64,000 nucleotides of DNA from Pseudarthrobacter sulfonivorans (lineage in GTDB: Bacteria; Actinomycetota; Actinomycetes; Actinomycetales; Micrococcaceae), in the NCBI RefSeq assembly GCF_024391045.1, contig NZ_JANFCZ010000007.1, forward strand, positions 101,190 to 165,189, given 5' to 3'. The notes beneath the pieces are model-generated. The model ran no database searches. It was not told the origin of the DNA and was given only the letters and a program-made list of their open reading frames with translations. A program made the position numbers and the translations under genes. Below, one piece after another: positions 29,483 to 41,221 of this stretch (the first letter of the stretch is position 1; each line of letters starts with the position of its first letter).

Positions 29483-30454
29483 TCACAGCCGCGGGACGCA
29501 CGCCCCGGTTCCCAGGAGGGCGAGCCCGGCCCGGTCGCCGGCGGCAAAGTCGAACTGTCCGCTGTTCTCTTCGTGCATCAGTTGCGTGGGGTCGTCTACG
29601 TGATCCAGGCCCAGCACATGCGCGAGCTCATGCAGGATGATTGCGCGGACCAGGAGGGAGCCGTCGGTGCGGGCGAGGATTTCTCTGAGTCCCGGTGCGT
29701 CAAGTGTCACTTGGCCGGCAACGAAAACGTATGGTTCACCAGGAATGTGAGCGTACGCGCTGCCTCCGGTGCCCGCCACCTTACCGGCCAGGTCCGGTGA
29801 TTCCTCCGGGGTGGACCAGGTAATGAGCACCGGCGCCCATTGTTTGCCGTAGCGGTCGGGCTGGTAGGTAGAGCGCGTTTTTGACGGCGCCTCGTCCGTG
29901 GCTCCGTCATACACAAACTGCAGCCCGGAGGCGGCGGAGACCATGGACACAGCCTGTTCGATGAGCCGTTCGGTCCCCGGGGGAGCATTGTCGGGGCGGA
30001 CCACGTAGTGCACGGGGCGGCAGGGGTCGTAGGCAACAAATCGCTGGCCAGGATCCGGCGACGGTTGCAGGATGTACGCGGTCGAGCCGCTGGCGGCCGG
30101 CGGGATGCCGAGCGGAGCGGAGGCCGCCTCAAAACCGGATGGCGGCACCTTGGCGTCCGGCAAGTACGGCAAAGCTGCCGGCAGCACGTACCGATCGAAA
30201 AGTGCCGGTGTGAAGTAGAGACCGACCACCAACGCGATTCCCAGGACCGTGGCAGCCCGTCTTCTCCACTTTCGCCCGCTGACGTTCTTGCGGCCGATGG
30301 TCTTCCTGGCTGAGACCTGCGAAACCGGGGGACTCCGCCAGGGATCGGGGTCCTGCAACTTACCGAGCGCCTCGTCGATCGCCCACTGCGGAGTGCGCCC
30401 GCTGGGCGAACGGCGGATCCGCGGTAAACCGTCGCCGCCAGAATCCGATCCCAA
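29483..30454 (-). CDS. membrane-anchored matrixin-like metalloprotease
   Basis: A 323-residue protein. One N-terminal membrane segment (TVLGIALVVGLYFTPALF) precedes an extracytoplasmic domain that starts near YDPCRPVHYV and contains the zinc motif HELAHVLGLDH (HExxHxxGxxH) followed by a downstream Met turn (QLMHEE). Such metzincin proteases cleave proteins outside the membrane. A TTG start at 30454, six bases after AGGGGG, is preferred to the 30658 frame, which runs through tandem repeats. A paralog lies at 60344-61477. Confidence 0.78.
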   Translation of the reverse strand: MGSDSGGDGLPRIRRSPSGRTPQWAIDEALGKLQDPDPWRSPPVSQVSARKTIGRKNVSGRKWRRRAATVLGIALVVGLYFTPALFDRYVLPAALPYLPDAKVPPSGFEAASAPLGIPPAASGSTAYILQPSPDPGQRFVAYDPCRPVHYVVRPDNAPPGTERLIEQAVSMVSAASGLQFVYDGATDEAPSKTRSTYQPDRYGKQWAPVLITWSTPEESPDLAGKVAGTGGSAYAHIPGEPYVFVAGQVTLDAPGLREILARTDGSLLVRAIILHELAHVLGLDHVDDPTQLMHEENSGQFDFAAGDRAGLALLGTGACVPRL

Positions 30455-30516
30455 ATTTTTCCCCCTTGTGCCGCCGCGTCCATCTCCCTTGATGGTCAGA
30501 TCAGCATAATGCCCGA

Positions 30517-30568
30517 CGCCGGTGCCTCCCGCCGGTGCCTGCCGCCGGTGCCTCCCGCCGGTGCCTCC
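30517..30568. repeat. 13-bp tandem repeat, four units
   Basis: CGCCGGTGCCTCC is repeated four times, one unit with a single change. It lies in the gap between the divergent metalloprotease and LLM genes. Confidence 0.85.
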
Positions 30569-30641
30569 TGCCGGAGCCGACGCCCGGTGCTCCGCTCGCG
30601 CCTCCGGCCGTCTTCCGCTCACCCGGGAATGAATACGCGAA

Positions 30642-30655
30642 CTTGAATGTTCAAG
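30642..30655. promoter_or_regulatory. operator-like palindrome before LLM gene
   Basis: CTTGAA-tg-TTCAAG, perfect arms, ends five bases before the ATG of the LLM oxidoreductase. It resembles MarR-type sites and is also similar to ACTTGAAGCTACAACT at 45165. Confidence 0.5.
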
Positions 30656-30660
30656 CAATC

Positions 30661-31695
30661 ATGGACTTTGGCATCTTTACTTTCGGCGAACTAACCCGCA
30701 GCGACAACGGCAGCGCCCTCTCACCGCATCAGCGGCTGAAGGAGCTGATCGAACTCGCGAAACTGGCGGACCAGGCAGGTCTCGGCTTCATGGGCCTGGG
30801 CGAGCACCACCGCCACGACTTCGCCATCTCGGCTCCGGAAATTGTGCTGGCGGCCATCGCCCGGGAAACCACCAACCTCCGGCTCAGCACGGCTGTGACC
30901 GTACTGTCCACGCAGGACCCCGTGCGGCTCTTCGAGCAGTTTGCCACCTTGGACCTTATTTCTGACGGCCGTGCCGAGATCATCGCCGGCCGCGGCGCCT
31001 TCATCGAGTCCTACCCGCTGTTCGGCCACGACACCGCCGACTATGACGGACTCTTCGACGAGAAACTGCGCATGCTCCTCGAACTTCGCGACAACGCAGT
31101 GCTGGACTGGAAGGGAAACCTGACCCAAAGCATTCCAGGCATGGACATCGCGCCCCGTCCGCTGCAGGACAAGCTTCCCGTGTGGGTGGGTGTCGGTGGG
31201 ACACCCGCCAGCTTCGCCCGGGCAGGCAGGCTCGGACTCCCGCTGTTCATCGCCCTCCTCTCCGGCCCTGAACGTTTCCGCCGCCTTGCCGAGCTTTACC
31301 GCCAAAGCGCCGAAGAAGCAGGCCACGATGCCGCGGTTCTGCCTGTCGGCGTCGGCGGTCACTTCTACGCCGCCGCGACGTCCCAGCAGGCGCGCGACAC
31401 CTTCTACCCCCACTACCGGGCCTACTTCGAGCAGAACATGCCACGCAACGTGGATCATTTCCCGCGGTCCACGTTCGATGACTGGAGCGATCCGGGCGGC
31501 GGACTCCTCGTGGGCAGCCCGCAGCAGGTCATCGAGAAAATCCTCCAGATCCACCAGACTCTGGGCAACAGCCGCTACATGGCGCAGATCGGACTCGGCG
31601 GCCTGCCGTTCGCGGAAACCGCCCGCTCCATCGAGCTCCTCGCCACCGAAATCATGCCCGCCGTCAACCGGGAACTGGGCGTCGGAGCCGCTTAA
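30661..31695 (+). CDS. LLM class flavin-dependent oxidoreductase
   Basis: A 344-residue luciferase-like TIM barrel. It has MDFGIFTFGEL, GLGFMGLGEHHRHDFAIS, STAVTVLSTQDPVRLFEQFA and LPVWVGVGGTPAS, all typical of bacterial luciferase-type FMN monooxygenases. The substrate is unknown. The ATG at 30661 matches the family start. No good ribosome site is visible because a palindrome occupies the place, so translation may be leaderless or weak. It ends before a family terminator. Confidence 0.87.
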   Translation: MDFGIFTFGELTRSDNGSALSPHQRLKELIELAKLADQAGLGFMGLGEHHRHDFAISAPEIVLAAIARETTNLRLSTAVTVLSTQDPVRLFEQFATLDLISDGRAEIIAGRGAFIESYPLFGHDTADYDGLFDEKLRMLLELRDNAVLDWKGNLTQSIPGMDIAPRPLQDKLPVWVGVGGTPASFARAGRLGLPLFIALLSGPERFRRLAELYRQSAEEAGHDAAVLPVGVGGHFYAAATSQQARDTFYPHYRAYFEQNMPRNVDHFPRSTFDDWSDPGGGLLVGSPQQVIEKILQIHQTLGNSRYMAQIGLGGLPFAETARSIELLATEIMPAVNRELGVGAA

Positions 31696-31708
31696 ACGCA
31701 ACGGAAAC

Positions 31709-31738
31709 GGACGACGGCGGGAGGTCCCGCCGTCGTCC
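31709..31738. terminator. palindromic terminator-like repeat, copy 5
   Basis: GGACGACGGCGGGA-gg-TCCCGCCGTCGTCC between the LLM and MpaB-like genes, 13 bases after the LLM stop. Confidence 0.7.
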
Positions 31739-31778
31739 ATCTTTTTCCGCCCACAGGGATTGCCGGTATCGTGTGGTG

Positions 31779-32552
31779 ATGGCGCCCACCTTGGCTGATA
31801 TCGGAGCAGAAGGCGTTCTGCTCGCTGGGGCAGGCCGCGCCATCCTGCTGCAGATCGCGAACCCGGCCGTGGGCCATGGCGTGGCCGAGCACAGCGACTT
31901 TGTTGCACGGCCGTTTGACCGGTTCCGCGCCACCCTCACCTACGTGTATGCGGTGAGGTACGGCACCGAGGACCAGGTTGCAGCGGTGCGGCGCAGTGTG
32001 AACAAGGCACACGGCCCCGTGCGTCGCAAGCCCGGAGCGGGCTACCACGGTTACAGCGCCTTCGATGCACAGGCCCAGCTGTGGGTGGTGGCTACCCTCT
32101 ACGACACAGCGGTTGTTATCTACGAGAAGATCTACGGTCCGCTGGATGACGATGCCGCCGAGCTGATGTACCAGGACTACGCCAAACTCGGCACCGTCCT
32201 GCAGTTGCCGGAGGGTCTTTGGCCGGCCGACAGGGCAGCCTTCAGGACGTACTGGCACCCACGCCTTCAGTCCCTGGAGTTGGACGGAATAGCTATCCGC
32301 GTAGGCCGCGATCTGCTCTATCCGCCAACCGGCCCGCTCTGGCTCCGGATGAGCATGCCCCTGATCCGGTTCATCACCGCCGGCCTCCTGCCCGATCACC
32401 TCCGAAGCGGCTACGGGCTGCCCTGGAGCGAGCGCCACAGCCGCCTGTTCGAACTCACCACCCGCTGGTCCGCGCTGGTGTATCCACGGCTGCCGCGCCA
32501 GGTCCGGCACTTCGCCAAGAACTACTGCCTCGCCCGGCTTCGCGTGGCCTGA
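31779..32552 (+). CDS. oxygenase MpaB family protein (DUF2236)
   Basis: A 257-residue helical protein. Characteristic features are QIANPAVGHGVAEHSDF near the N-terminus and AYDAQ-like YSAFDAQAQLWVVATLYDT, which match the MpaB/Lcp-related DUF2236 family of heme-containing oxygenases. GTGs at 31773 and 31776 precede the ATG at 31779. The physiological substrate is unknown. Confidence 0.8.
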   Translation: MAPTLADIGAEGVLLAGAGRAILLQIANPAVGHGVAEHSDFVARPFDRFRATLTYVYAVRYGTEDQVAAVRRSVNKAHGPVRRKPGAGYHGYSAFDAQAQLWVVATLYDTAVVIYEKIYGPLDDDAAELMYQDYAKLGTVLQLPEGLWPADRAAFRTYWHPRLQSLELDGIAIRVGRDLLYPPTGPLWLRMSMPLIRFITAGLLPDHLRSGYGLPWSERHSRLFELTTRWSALVYPRLPRQVRHFAKNYCLARLRVA

Positions 32553-32617
32553 GAACGGGGAGGCGCTGCGCTATGCAGCGAAGGGGACACACAGCGTAGG
32601 AACCCGGACGCGCTGCG

Positions 32618-33430
32618 CTACGCGCTGAACGGGACGCGCTGCGCTATGTGATGGAGCAGGCCGGCCGCGGCGCTCACGGCGATGACCGCCGGCGCCTTTC
32701 CCTGCACCTCCGGCAGCCCGATCGGGCACTGGATCCGGTCCATCTCCGGTTCGCTGAATCCTTCCGCGGCCAGCTTTTGCCGGAACCGGATCCACTTGGC
32801 ACGTGACCCGATCAGTCCCACGCTGGCCAGGTCCGGGCGGCGAAGAGCCGCATGGCAAAGGAGGAAGTCCTCGGCGTGGTCGTGGCTCATGATGAACACG
32901 TGGGCGCCCGCCGGAAGATCGCCCAGGAACGAGTCCGGAACCGGTGTGTGCACCGAGCGCACGTCCGCTACACCTGAGGTCACGTCGGCCAGCCGGGCCG
33001 GAGCAAGCTGTTCCTCGCGGCTGTCCACCAGGTAGAGGGTCATGGGGATGCGGGAGAGAATGCGGCCAAGCTCGTACCCCACATGCCCGACGCCGAAAAT
33101 CGCCACGGTGGGCAGGGAGAGGAATGGCTCGAGCAACACCCGCACCTTTCCTCCACAGCACTGCCGGCCGTGCTCCGTGGAGGCGTGCTCGTTGAGCGCG
33201 AACTCGCAGTTCTCGGGCGCCGTGATGCCCCGCGCCATCATGTCCCTGGCCCGGTCCACCACCGTGGCCTCGAGGTTGCCGCCGCCGATGCTTCCCCAGG
33301 TGGCGTCGGCGCCCACCACCATTTTGGCGCCCGCCTCCCGCGGCGCATGGCCGCGCACCTCGGACACAGTGGCCAGGACCCCGGGCCGGCCGGCGGTCCT
33401 CAAGTGTTGCAGGGCTTCCAGCCAGTCCAT
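32618..33430 (-). CDS. xdhC: XdhC family molybdenum cofactor insertion protein
   Basis: A 270-residue protein. The N-terminal XdhC_CoxI part has VLATVSEVRGHAPREAGAKM, and the C-terminal Rossmann part has VAIFGVGHVGYELGRIL. XdhC binds and sulfurates molybdenum cofactor and loads it into xanthine dehydrogenase. The ATG at 33430 lies just after the stop of the large subunit gene, so it is the third gene of the operon and translationally linked. Confidence 0.9.
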   Translation of the reverse strand: MDWLEALQHLRTAGRPGVLATVSEVRGHAPREAGAKMVVGADATWGSIGGGNLEATVVDRARDMMARGITAPENCEFALNEHASTEHGRQCCGGKVRVLLEPFLSLPTVAIFGVGHVGYELGRILSRIPMTLYLVDSREEQLAPARLADVTSGVADVRSVHTPVPDSFLGDLPAGAHVFIMSHDHAEDFLLCHAALRRPDLASVGLIGSRAKWIRFRQKLAAEGFSEPEMDRIQCPIGLPEVQGKAPAVIAVSAAAGLLHHIAQRVPFSA

Positions 33431-33431
33431 A

Positions 33432-35911
<2,480 letters not shown>

Positions 35912-35915
<4 letters not shown>

Positions 35916-37480
35916 GTGGCCACCTCCGCAGGAATGTTCCGGGCATGGAACTTGAACAGCGCCTGCCGCAGCATGGCCGAACGGTAGAGGGCGCTCGCGC
36001 GCATGTCGTCGATGGGCGTGCCCTCACCCGCCATTACGGCGGCTGCCGCGGTCACCGTGTCGGCGGTCCAGGGCCTGCCCGTCAGGGCCTCTTCGGTTGC
36101 GGTGGCGCGGATGGGGGTCACGGCCACACCGCCCAGCCCGATCCTGGCAGATTCAACGACGCCGTCACGTATCCCCAGTGCGATGGCCACCGAGACACTG
36201 GAGATGTCATCGAAGCGCCGCTTGGCGATCTTGTAGAACGCCACGTTGTCGGCCAGTGGCAGCGGGATCCGGACGGCGCGGAGCAGTTCGCCGGGCTTCC
36301 GGACGCTCTGCCGGTACCCGGTGTAATACTCGGCAAGCGGAACCTCGCGTTCGCCGTGGGTGGAGGACAGAACGACGCGCGCGTCCAGGGCCAGGAACAC
36401 CGGCGCGGAGTCGCCAATGGGGGACCCGGTGGACAGGTTGCCGCCGAAAGTCGCCGCGTTGCGGATCAGGCGGGAGGCGAACTGGGGAAACAACTGGTCC
36501 AGGAGCGGCACTCGGCCGCCGAGACCGCGTTCGGCCTCCGACAAGGTGAGGGCCGCGCCGATCTCGACATGGCCGGCGTCGAACTTTAAGGTCCGCAGCT
36601 GGTCCAGGCGGTCAATGGCGATCACCAGCGGCGGCCGGGCATGCCGGAGGTTCACTTCGACGCCAAGGTCCGTGGCACCTGCCACCAGCTTCGCGTCAGG
36701 GTTCTCCTGCAGGATTTCGAGGACTTCGGCCAGCGTCCCAGGACGACAGAACCGAGCGCCGTCGTCCAGCTGGGTACCCTCGGAGTGGATGCTCTCCGCT
36801 GGCGTGTTCTCCGCGTTCGTCTGCTTTGCCGCGGGGGCCGGCCGGCTTTGCCGCTCCAGCAGCGGATCCGCCGCAGACGGCGGTCCGAGCGCATAGGCCG
36901 CATCCCTGATGGGCCGGTAGCCGGTGCAGCGGCACAGGTTCCCGCTGAGGGCATGGAGGTCGAACCCGTTGGGGCCGGATTCATGGCCGGTGGCGTGCTC
37001 CTCACCGACGGCGCCGGGCCCGGTTTCCTGCCGGGCGCTGGTTCCCGTTCCGGGCTGCGCGCCGGCCCGGGCGGGGCTCCGGTCCGGGCGGTAATACTCG
37101 GCCGCCATCGAGCAGATAAAGCCCGGGGTGCAGTATCCGCACTGGGATCCGCCCCGGTCCACCATTTCCCGCTGGACCGGATGGAGGTCCCAGGCGGCGC
37201 CGGGCAGGGAGGCCGTGCCCAGGCCTTCCGCCGTGATGATCTCCTGGCCGTCGAAGGCCATGACAGGAGGCAGGCACGCGTTTACCGAGGTCCAGCGGCT
37301 GCGGTCGGGCCCGTCCGGCCGCGCCACCAGGACGGCACACGCCCCGCATTCACCCTCCGCGCAGCCTTCCTTGGCGCCGGTGAGACCTTCCGCTCGCAAC
37401 CAGTCAAGGAGGCGGGTGTGCGGGCTGACGCCGTTGCACTCGCGGGCCCGGCCGTTGACCACTACCGTAATTCGGTCCAT
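35912..37480 (-). CDS. xdhA: xanthine dehydrogenase small subunit (2Fe-2S and FAD)
   Basis: A 522-residue subunit. The N-terminus carries the plant-type cluster GCAEGECGACAVLV. The second cluster follows with CGYCTPGF and CRCTGYRPI. An ~85-residue polar insert precedes the FAD domain (VAGATDLGVEVN, TFGGNLSTGSPIGDSAP) and the CO dehydrogenase flavoprotein C-terminal domain. It moves electrons from molybdenum to NAD+. It is the first gene of the xdhABC operon. Confidence 0.92.
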
Positions 37481-37556
37481 GCTTCATCCTTGCCGCGCGG
37501 ACAGAGGAAAGCCAGAGCTTCGCCGCCCCGCGTGTCCCCGGCCCTATAGTCGAGGA

Positions 37557-38537
37557 ATGGAACAGCGGATTTTGGGCAAGACCGGACGTAGTGTCTCCAT
37601 CGTGGGGCTCGGCACGTGGCAACTCGGCGCAGATTGGGGCAACGTGGACCCTGCCCAGGCCCAGGCCATTCTGGCAGCGTCCGTGGAATCGGGTGTCACC
37701 TTCTTTGACACGGCTGATGTCTATGGGGACGGGCGGAGCGAGCTGGCTATCGGGAAGTTCCTCGCGGACAATCCAGGGCAGGCCATCACCGTGGCCACAA
37801 AGATGGGCCGCCGTGTGGAGCAGCGGCCGGAAAACTACACCTTGGCCAACTTCCGTCAATGGGTGGACCGGTCCCGCAGGAACCTGGGTACCGACACCCT
37901 CGACCTGGTCCAGCTGCATTGCCCGCCCAAGCCGGTTTACAGCAACGCCGAAGTATACGACGCGTTGGACACCCTGGTATCCGAGGGTGCCATCCGCAAT
38001 TACGGTGTCAGCGTGGAGCGCACCGAGGAGGCGCTGGAGGCGATCCGCCACCAGGGGACCGCGTCTGTCCAGATCGTTTTGAATGCGTTCCGGCTCAAGC
38101 CGCTCGACCAGGTCCTCCCCGCCGCGAAGGCGGCAAGCGTGGGCGTCATCGCACGGGTGCCGCTGGCATCCGGCCTGCTCTCGGGCAAGTACACAAAGGA
38201 GACCACCTTCGCGGAGAACGATCACCGGAACTACAACCGCAACGGCGAGGCGTTCGACGTCGGGGAAACGTTTGCCGGAGTCGACTACGAACTGGGGCTC
38301 AGTGCCGCGGCCGAGTTTGCACAGCTGGTCCCTTCCGGGGCCAGTTCAGCGCAGGCGGCCATTGCCTGGATAGCCGCCCAGGACGGCGTCACCGCGGTAA
38401 TTCCCGGCGCCCGAAACGCCGACCAGGCGAGGGTGAACGCCGCAGCGGCCGCCGTGAAAATTACCGACGAGTTCGACGCCGGTGTCCGCAGGATCTATGA
38501 CCGCTACTTCCGGGACTCCATCCACCCGCGCTGGTAG
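37557..38537 (+). CDS. aldo/keto reductase
   Basis: A 326-residue (alpha/beta)8 NADPH-dependent reductase. The catalytic tetrad is visible as Asp and Tyr in FFDTADVYGDGRSE, Lys in VATKMG, and His in VQLHCPPKP. It is near the usual length. It is divergent from xdhA, with 76 bp between starts. AGGA lies very close to the ATG at 37557, so the mRNA may have a short leader. The substrate is unknown. Confidence 0.88.
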   Translation: MEQRILGKTGRSVSIVGLGTWQLGADWGNVDPAQAQAILAASVESGVTFFDTADVYGDGRSELAIGKFLADNPGQAITVATKMGRRVEQRPENYTLANFRQWVDRSRRNLGTDTLDLVQLHCPPKPVYSNAEVYDALDTLVSEGAIRNYGVSVERTEEALEAIRHQGTASVQIVLNAFRLKPLDQVLPAAKAASVGVIARVPLASGLLSGKYTKETTFAENDHRNYNRNGEAFDVGETFAGVDYELGLSAAAEFAQLVPSGASSAQAAIAWIAAQDGVTAVIPGARNADQARVNAAAAAVKITDEFDAGVRRIYDRYFRDSIHPRW

Positions 38538-38592
38538 GCGAACGTCCGGCGGGTGGAGGCGCCGCTAAAGCGTGGATGGCGCCGACAAAGCG

Positions 38593-38646
38593 AAAAACAG
38601 AAGCGTACGACGGCGGGAGGTACCCGTCGTCGTACGCTTCTGTTTT
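38593..38646. terminator. palindromic terminator-like repeat, copy 6 (extended)
   Basis: AAAACAGAAGCGTACGACG and its complement flank a family core whose centre is altered (GGCGGGAGGTACCC). The ascending arm begins with A and the descending arm ends in TTTT, so it would terminate in both directions. It lies between convergent reductase and dehydrogenase genes. Confidence 0.8.
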
Positions 38647-38681
38647 GCGGTGGTACCGGCTTTGCTGCGGTACCGAAGGCG

Positions 38682-39638
38682 CTAGTTCTCGTACATTGCG
38701 ATGAAGCGGCCCACCACGCCGCCCTTGCGCAGTTTGTCGATCGCCTCGGGGATGTCCGCTTGGGTGATGAGGTTCATCGGCGGGTTCAGTTCGCCGGACT
38801 TCATCAGGGCGTAGAGGTTTTCGAGGTCCTCCTTGGTGCCCGACTTGGAGCCCTTGATGGAGAGCTGGTTGATGATCAGCGGATACGTGTTGATGGTGGA
38901 TTCGAGGCGGCCCATGCCAACCTGCACCAGGGTGCCGAACTCTGCCAATGTTTCCAAGGCAGCAGCCGTGGTGGTGCCGAATCCGGCGTAGTCAACAATG
39001 AGGTCCAGCTTCTTGTCCTTGAACGCTTCGATGGAGTCCGCAACTCCGGCGAGGCCGATCTCGTCAGCCAGCTTCTGCGTCTCGGGATTCACTTCGGCGC
39101 CGTACACCTCTGCACCGGCGAGCACGGCCACGCGCGCACCGATGTACCCGAGGCCGCCGAGGCCGATCACGCCCACCCTCATGCCGGCCTTGGCGCCGCC
39201 GACGGCCATGATGGCGTGGTAGGCGGTCAGTCCGGCATCCGTTGCCATCGCACCGAGTTCAAAGCTGACCTCCTCCGGGAGTTTGACCAGGTTGTCGTCC
39301 GTGGCGACCAGCTTGGGACCGAAACCGCCGTCCCACTTGCCGTAGCCGAGGGCGTCGCCGTCGCTCATGACGGGGGAGAGGCCGACGCGGTCGCCGATCT
39401 TCCAGTGGTCCATGCCTTCGCCCACCTCGGTGATAACGCCGGCATTTTCGTGGCCCATGGTGCGGGGGAGCTGGGGGAACAGCGGCATCCACCCGGCGTC
39501 ATCCAGGGCGGTGACGTCGGAGTGGCATACTCCGGCGGCCTTGACGCTGACCACCACCTGGCCCGGACCGGCGGCCGGTTCTGCCACTTCGTTGAGTTCC
39601 AATGGGTTGTTGGTGCCGTTGAACTGCCATGCCTTCAT
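38682..39638 (-). CDS. zinc-type alcohol dehydrogenase-like protein (MDR)
   Basis: A 318-residue medium-chain dehydrogenase. The catalytic zinc region has GVCHSD and GHENAGVI, and the NAD site is GLGGLGYIGA. The structural-zinc loop with four Cys is missing: the segment after GDRVGLSP has none and is short, which explains the reduced length. AGGAG lies close before the ATG at 39638. An inverted repeat TGCAT-N4-ATGCA lies about 35 bp upstream. The substrate is unknown. Confidence 0.85.
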   Translation of the reverse strand: MKAWQFNGTNNPLELNEVAEPAAGPGQVVVSVKAAGVCHSDVTALDDAGWMPLFPQLPRTMGHENAGVITEVGEGMDHWKIGDRVGLSPVMSDGDALGYGKWDGGFGPKLVATDDNLVKLPEEVSFELGAMATDAGLTAYHAIMAVGGAKAGMRVGVIGLGGLGYIGARVAVLAGAEVYGAEVNPETQKLADEIGLAGVADSIEAFKDKKLDLIVDYAGFGTTTAAALETLAEFGTLVQVGMGRLESTINTYPLIINQLSIKGSKSGTKEDLENLYALMKSGELNPPMNLITQADIPEAIDKLRKGGVVGRFIAMYEN

Positions 39639-39671
39639 GGGGCATTCTCCTTCGTCGATCCATTGAATTCA

Positions 39672-39685
39672 TGCATATACATGCA
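39672..39685. promoter_or_regulatory. inverted repeat upstream of alcohol dehydrogenase gene
   Basis: TGCAT-atac-ATGCA. Its position 34 bp before the start fits an operator. Confidence 0.4.
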
Positions 39686-39774
39686 CTTGCCTCCACCATA
39701 CCCCTCTTTCAAGGAGTCGGCTGCCCAGTGTGACCCACCTATCGTACGGAGCCCCGCGGTTGCAAAAAAGAAGG

Positions 39775-39814
39775 GGACGGCCGCTGGAATCCCATGAGAC
39801 TCCGGCGGCCGTCC
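39775..39814. terminator. hairpin terminator after the 65-aa gene
   Basis: GGACGGCCGC/GCGGCCGTCC with an inner imperfect stem. It follows the minus-strand gene at 39840. Confidence 0.7.
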
Positions 39815-39839
39815 GCTTCCGGTTTTTGGCTTGAAGCCG

Positions 39840-40037
39840 TTACGCGGTGACGAGCTGACGGTCGTCGCTGCGGACGGTCAGCGTGAAGGTGTTGGGGCCA
39901 CTGGCGTGGACCGCGATACGGCACTTGGTGGTGTTTGCCTTGACGGATAGATCCTGTGCTGCGGCGTCGAGGGTGTGGTCAATGGTGGACCGGTCCCAGA
40001 TCTTGAGGGAGACAGAGTGGCTGGAATCAAACGTCAT
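39840..40037 (-). CDS. small hypothetical protein (65 aa)
   Basis: A 65-residue protein, MTFDSSHSVSLKIWDRS to TLTVRSDDRQLVTA, with alternating beta-strand-like text. It has no membrane segment. The frame is closed by a strong hairpin 26 bp downstream, which supports it. No family is recognised. Confidence 0.6.
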   Translation of the reverse strand: MTFDSSHSVSLKIWDRSTIDHTLDAAAQDLSVKANTTKCRIAVHASGPNTFTLTVRSDDRQLVTA

Positions 40038-40259
40038 TGTCAGTACTTTCGCTCATGCAGTTAACGGCCTGGTCATCCTTGAATAGGCCGCATCCTCGTC
40101 GGTGAGGATTGCTGATTTAGGTGTGCGGGGCACAGCGGCCCCAACTTCATAGTTCATGGTGAACCCGGTAATTGACAACCGAAACGGCGAAAGTGTGATG
40201 GATTCCACGTTCGTGTCGCGGCCTGTTACGTCCGTCTTTTTGGGCCGACGGCCGGACTC

Positions 40260-41105
40260 TCAGTGGAAGAAAATGTCGATCCAGGCGCGGTTGTGCGCAT
40301 GTACCAGCACCAGGAACAGGACGAAGTCAAAGAGCACGTGGATGGCCACGATGTAGGTCAGTGAGCGCGTGATGGTGAACAGCTTCGCCTGCAGCAGCGC
40401 GAACGGGAAGATGAAGAATGGCGCCCACGCGTGGAACCCCAGCTCCCACAGGAATGACGTAAACAGGACCGCCTGCAGCAGGTTGGCCTGCCAGTCCGGG
40501 AGATGCCGGCGCAGCAGCGTGAAGGCGGTGCAGATAAAGAAAAGTTCATCCCAGATGCCCAGCGCATTGGTGCCCAGGAACAGCCGACCGATGCCCTCCG
40601 GATCGCTGACCGCCGGCCAGTTCCGGTACACGTCGGTGCTGATCATGTAGACCGGCAGGATCAGATATCCCAGCAGCGGCACGGCCAGCAGGTACCACTT
40701 CTCCGCGCCGGTCCATGGCTCCCCGGTCCTGAGGGGGTAGCTGATGGCATGGTCCCTGGTGATGAACCGGGACACCGCATAAGGAATCCCAACGGCCACA
40801 ATCATCGCCGTCCCCATGACCAGCATGTGCCCGGTGCTGATGTCCGTGGTGATGGGCACGGCGCTCATGGCCGCCAAACCCACGGCAATCAATGCGAGGT
40901 CAATGAGCAGCCGGCGGCTGATGAATCCGGCCACCACCAGCGCGGCAGCCAGCAGGATGAATCCGACCGTCCGGTTTTCCAGCGCAAAGAGGGTAAAGCC
41001 CGACGCCGAGACAAGGGTTGCCGGGATCAGCTTCAGTGGCGTCCGGGCCGTGGCTGCAGCCGGGCCGCGGTTGACCGCGGGTCCTGGTTTCGAGCGCTGG
41101 CTCAA
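40260..41105 (-). CDS. CPBP-like integral membrane protein
   Basis: A 281-residue protein with about eight membrane segments. The C-terminal half resembles the CPBP (CaaX protease/bacteriocin-processing) family: GIWDELFFICTAFTLLRR in place of the usual EExxxR, ELGFHAW as the second motif, and HVLFDFVLF as the final H-x3-D. The first glutamate pair is reduced to Asp-Glu, so activity is uncertain. The N-terminal 25 residues are polar. Confidence 0.65.
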   Translation of the reverse strand: MSQRSKPGPAVNRGPAAATARTPLKLIPATLVSASGFTLFALENRTVGFILLAAALVVAGFISRRLLIDLALIAVGLAAMSAVPITTDISTGHMLVMGTAMIVAVGIPYAVSRFITRDHAISYPLRTGEPWTGAEKWYLLAVPLLGYLILPVYMISTDVYRNWPAVSDPEGIGRLFLGTNALGIWDELFFICTAFTLLRRHLPDWQANLLQAVLFTSFLWELGFHAWAPFFIFPFALLQAKLFTITRSLTYIVAIHVLFDFVLFLVLVHAHNRAWIDIFFH

Positions 41106-41175
41106 CGCGGCCTCCGGGTGATCTCGGGCGGGGCGGGATTCGTTCAGCTTAGCCGGAAGGCGGGCGGGAAATCCC

Positions 41176-41204
41176 TTGACGCATCCTGGCCCCCGGCGTA
41201 TGGT
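41176..41204 (+). promoter_or_regulatory. promoter of ArsR gene
   Basis: TTGACG (41176-41181), a 17-bp spacer, then TATGGT (41199-41204). The -10 end lies eight bases before the ATG at 41213, so the transcript should be leaderless or nearly so. Confidence 0.7.
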
Positions 41205-41221
41205 ACAACCAAATGGTTGTA
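41204..41221. promoter_or_regulatory. ArsR operator overlapping the start codon
   Basis: TACAACCA-aa-TGGTTGTA is an 18-bp palindrome from the -10 element to the third codon of the ArsR gene. A bound repressor would cover the transcription and translation start. Confidence 0.7.
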
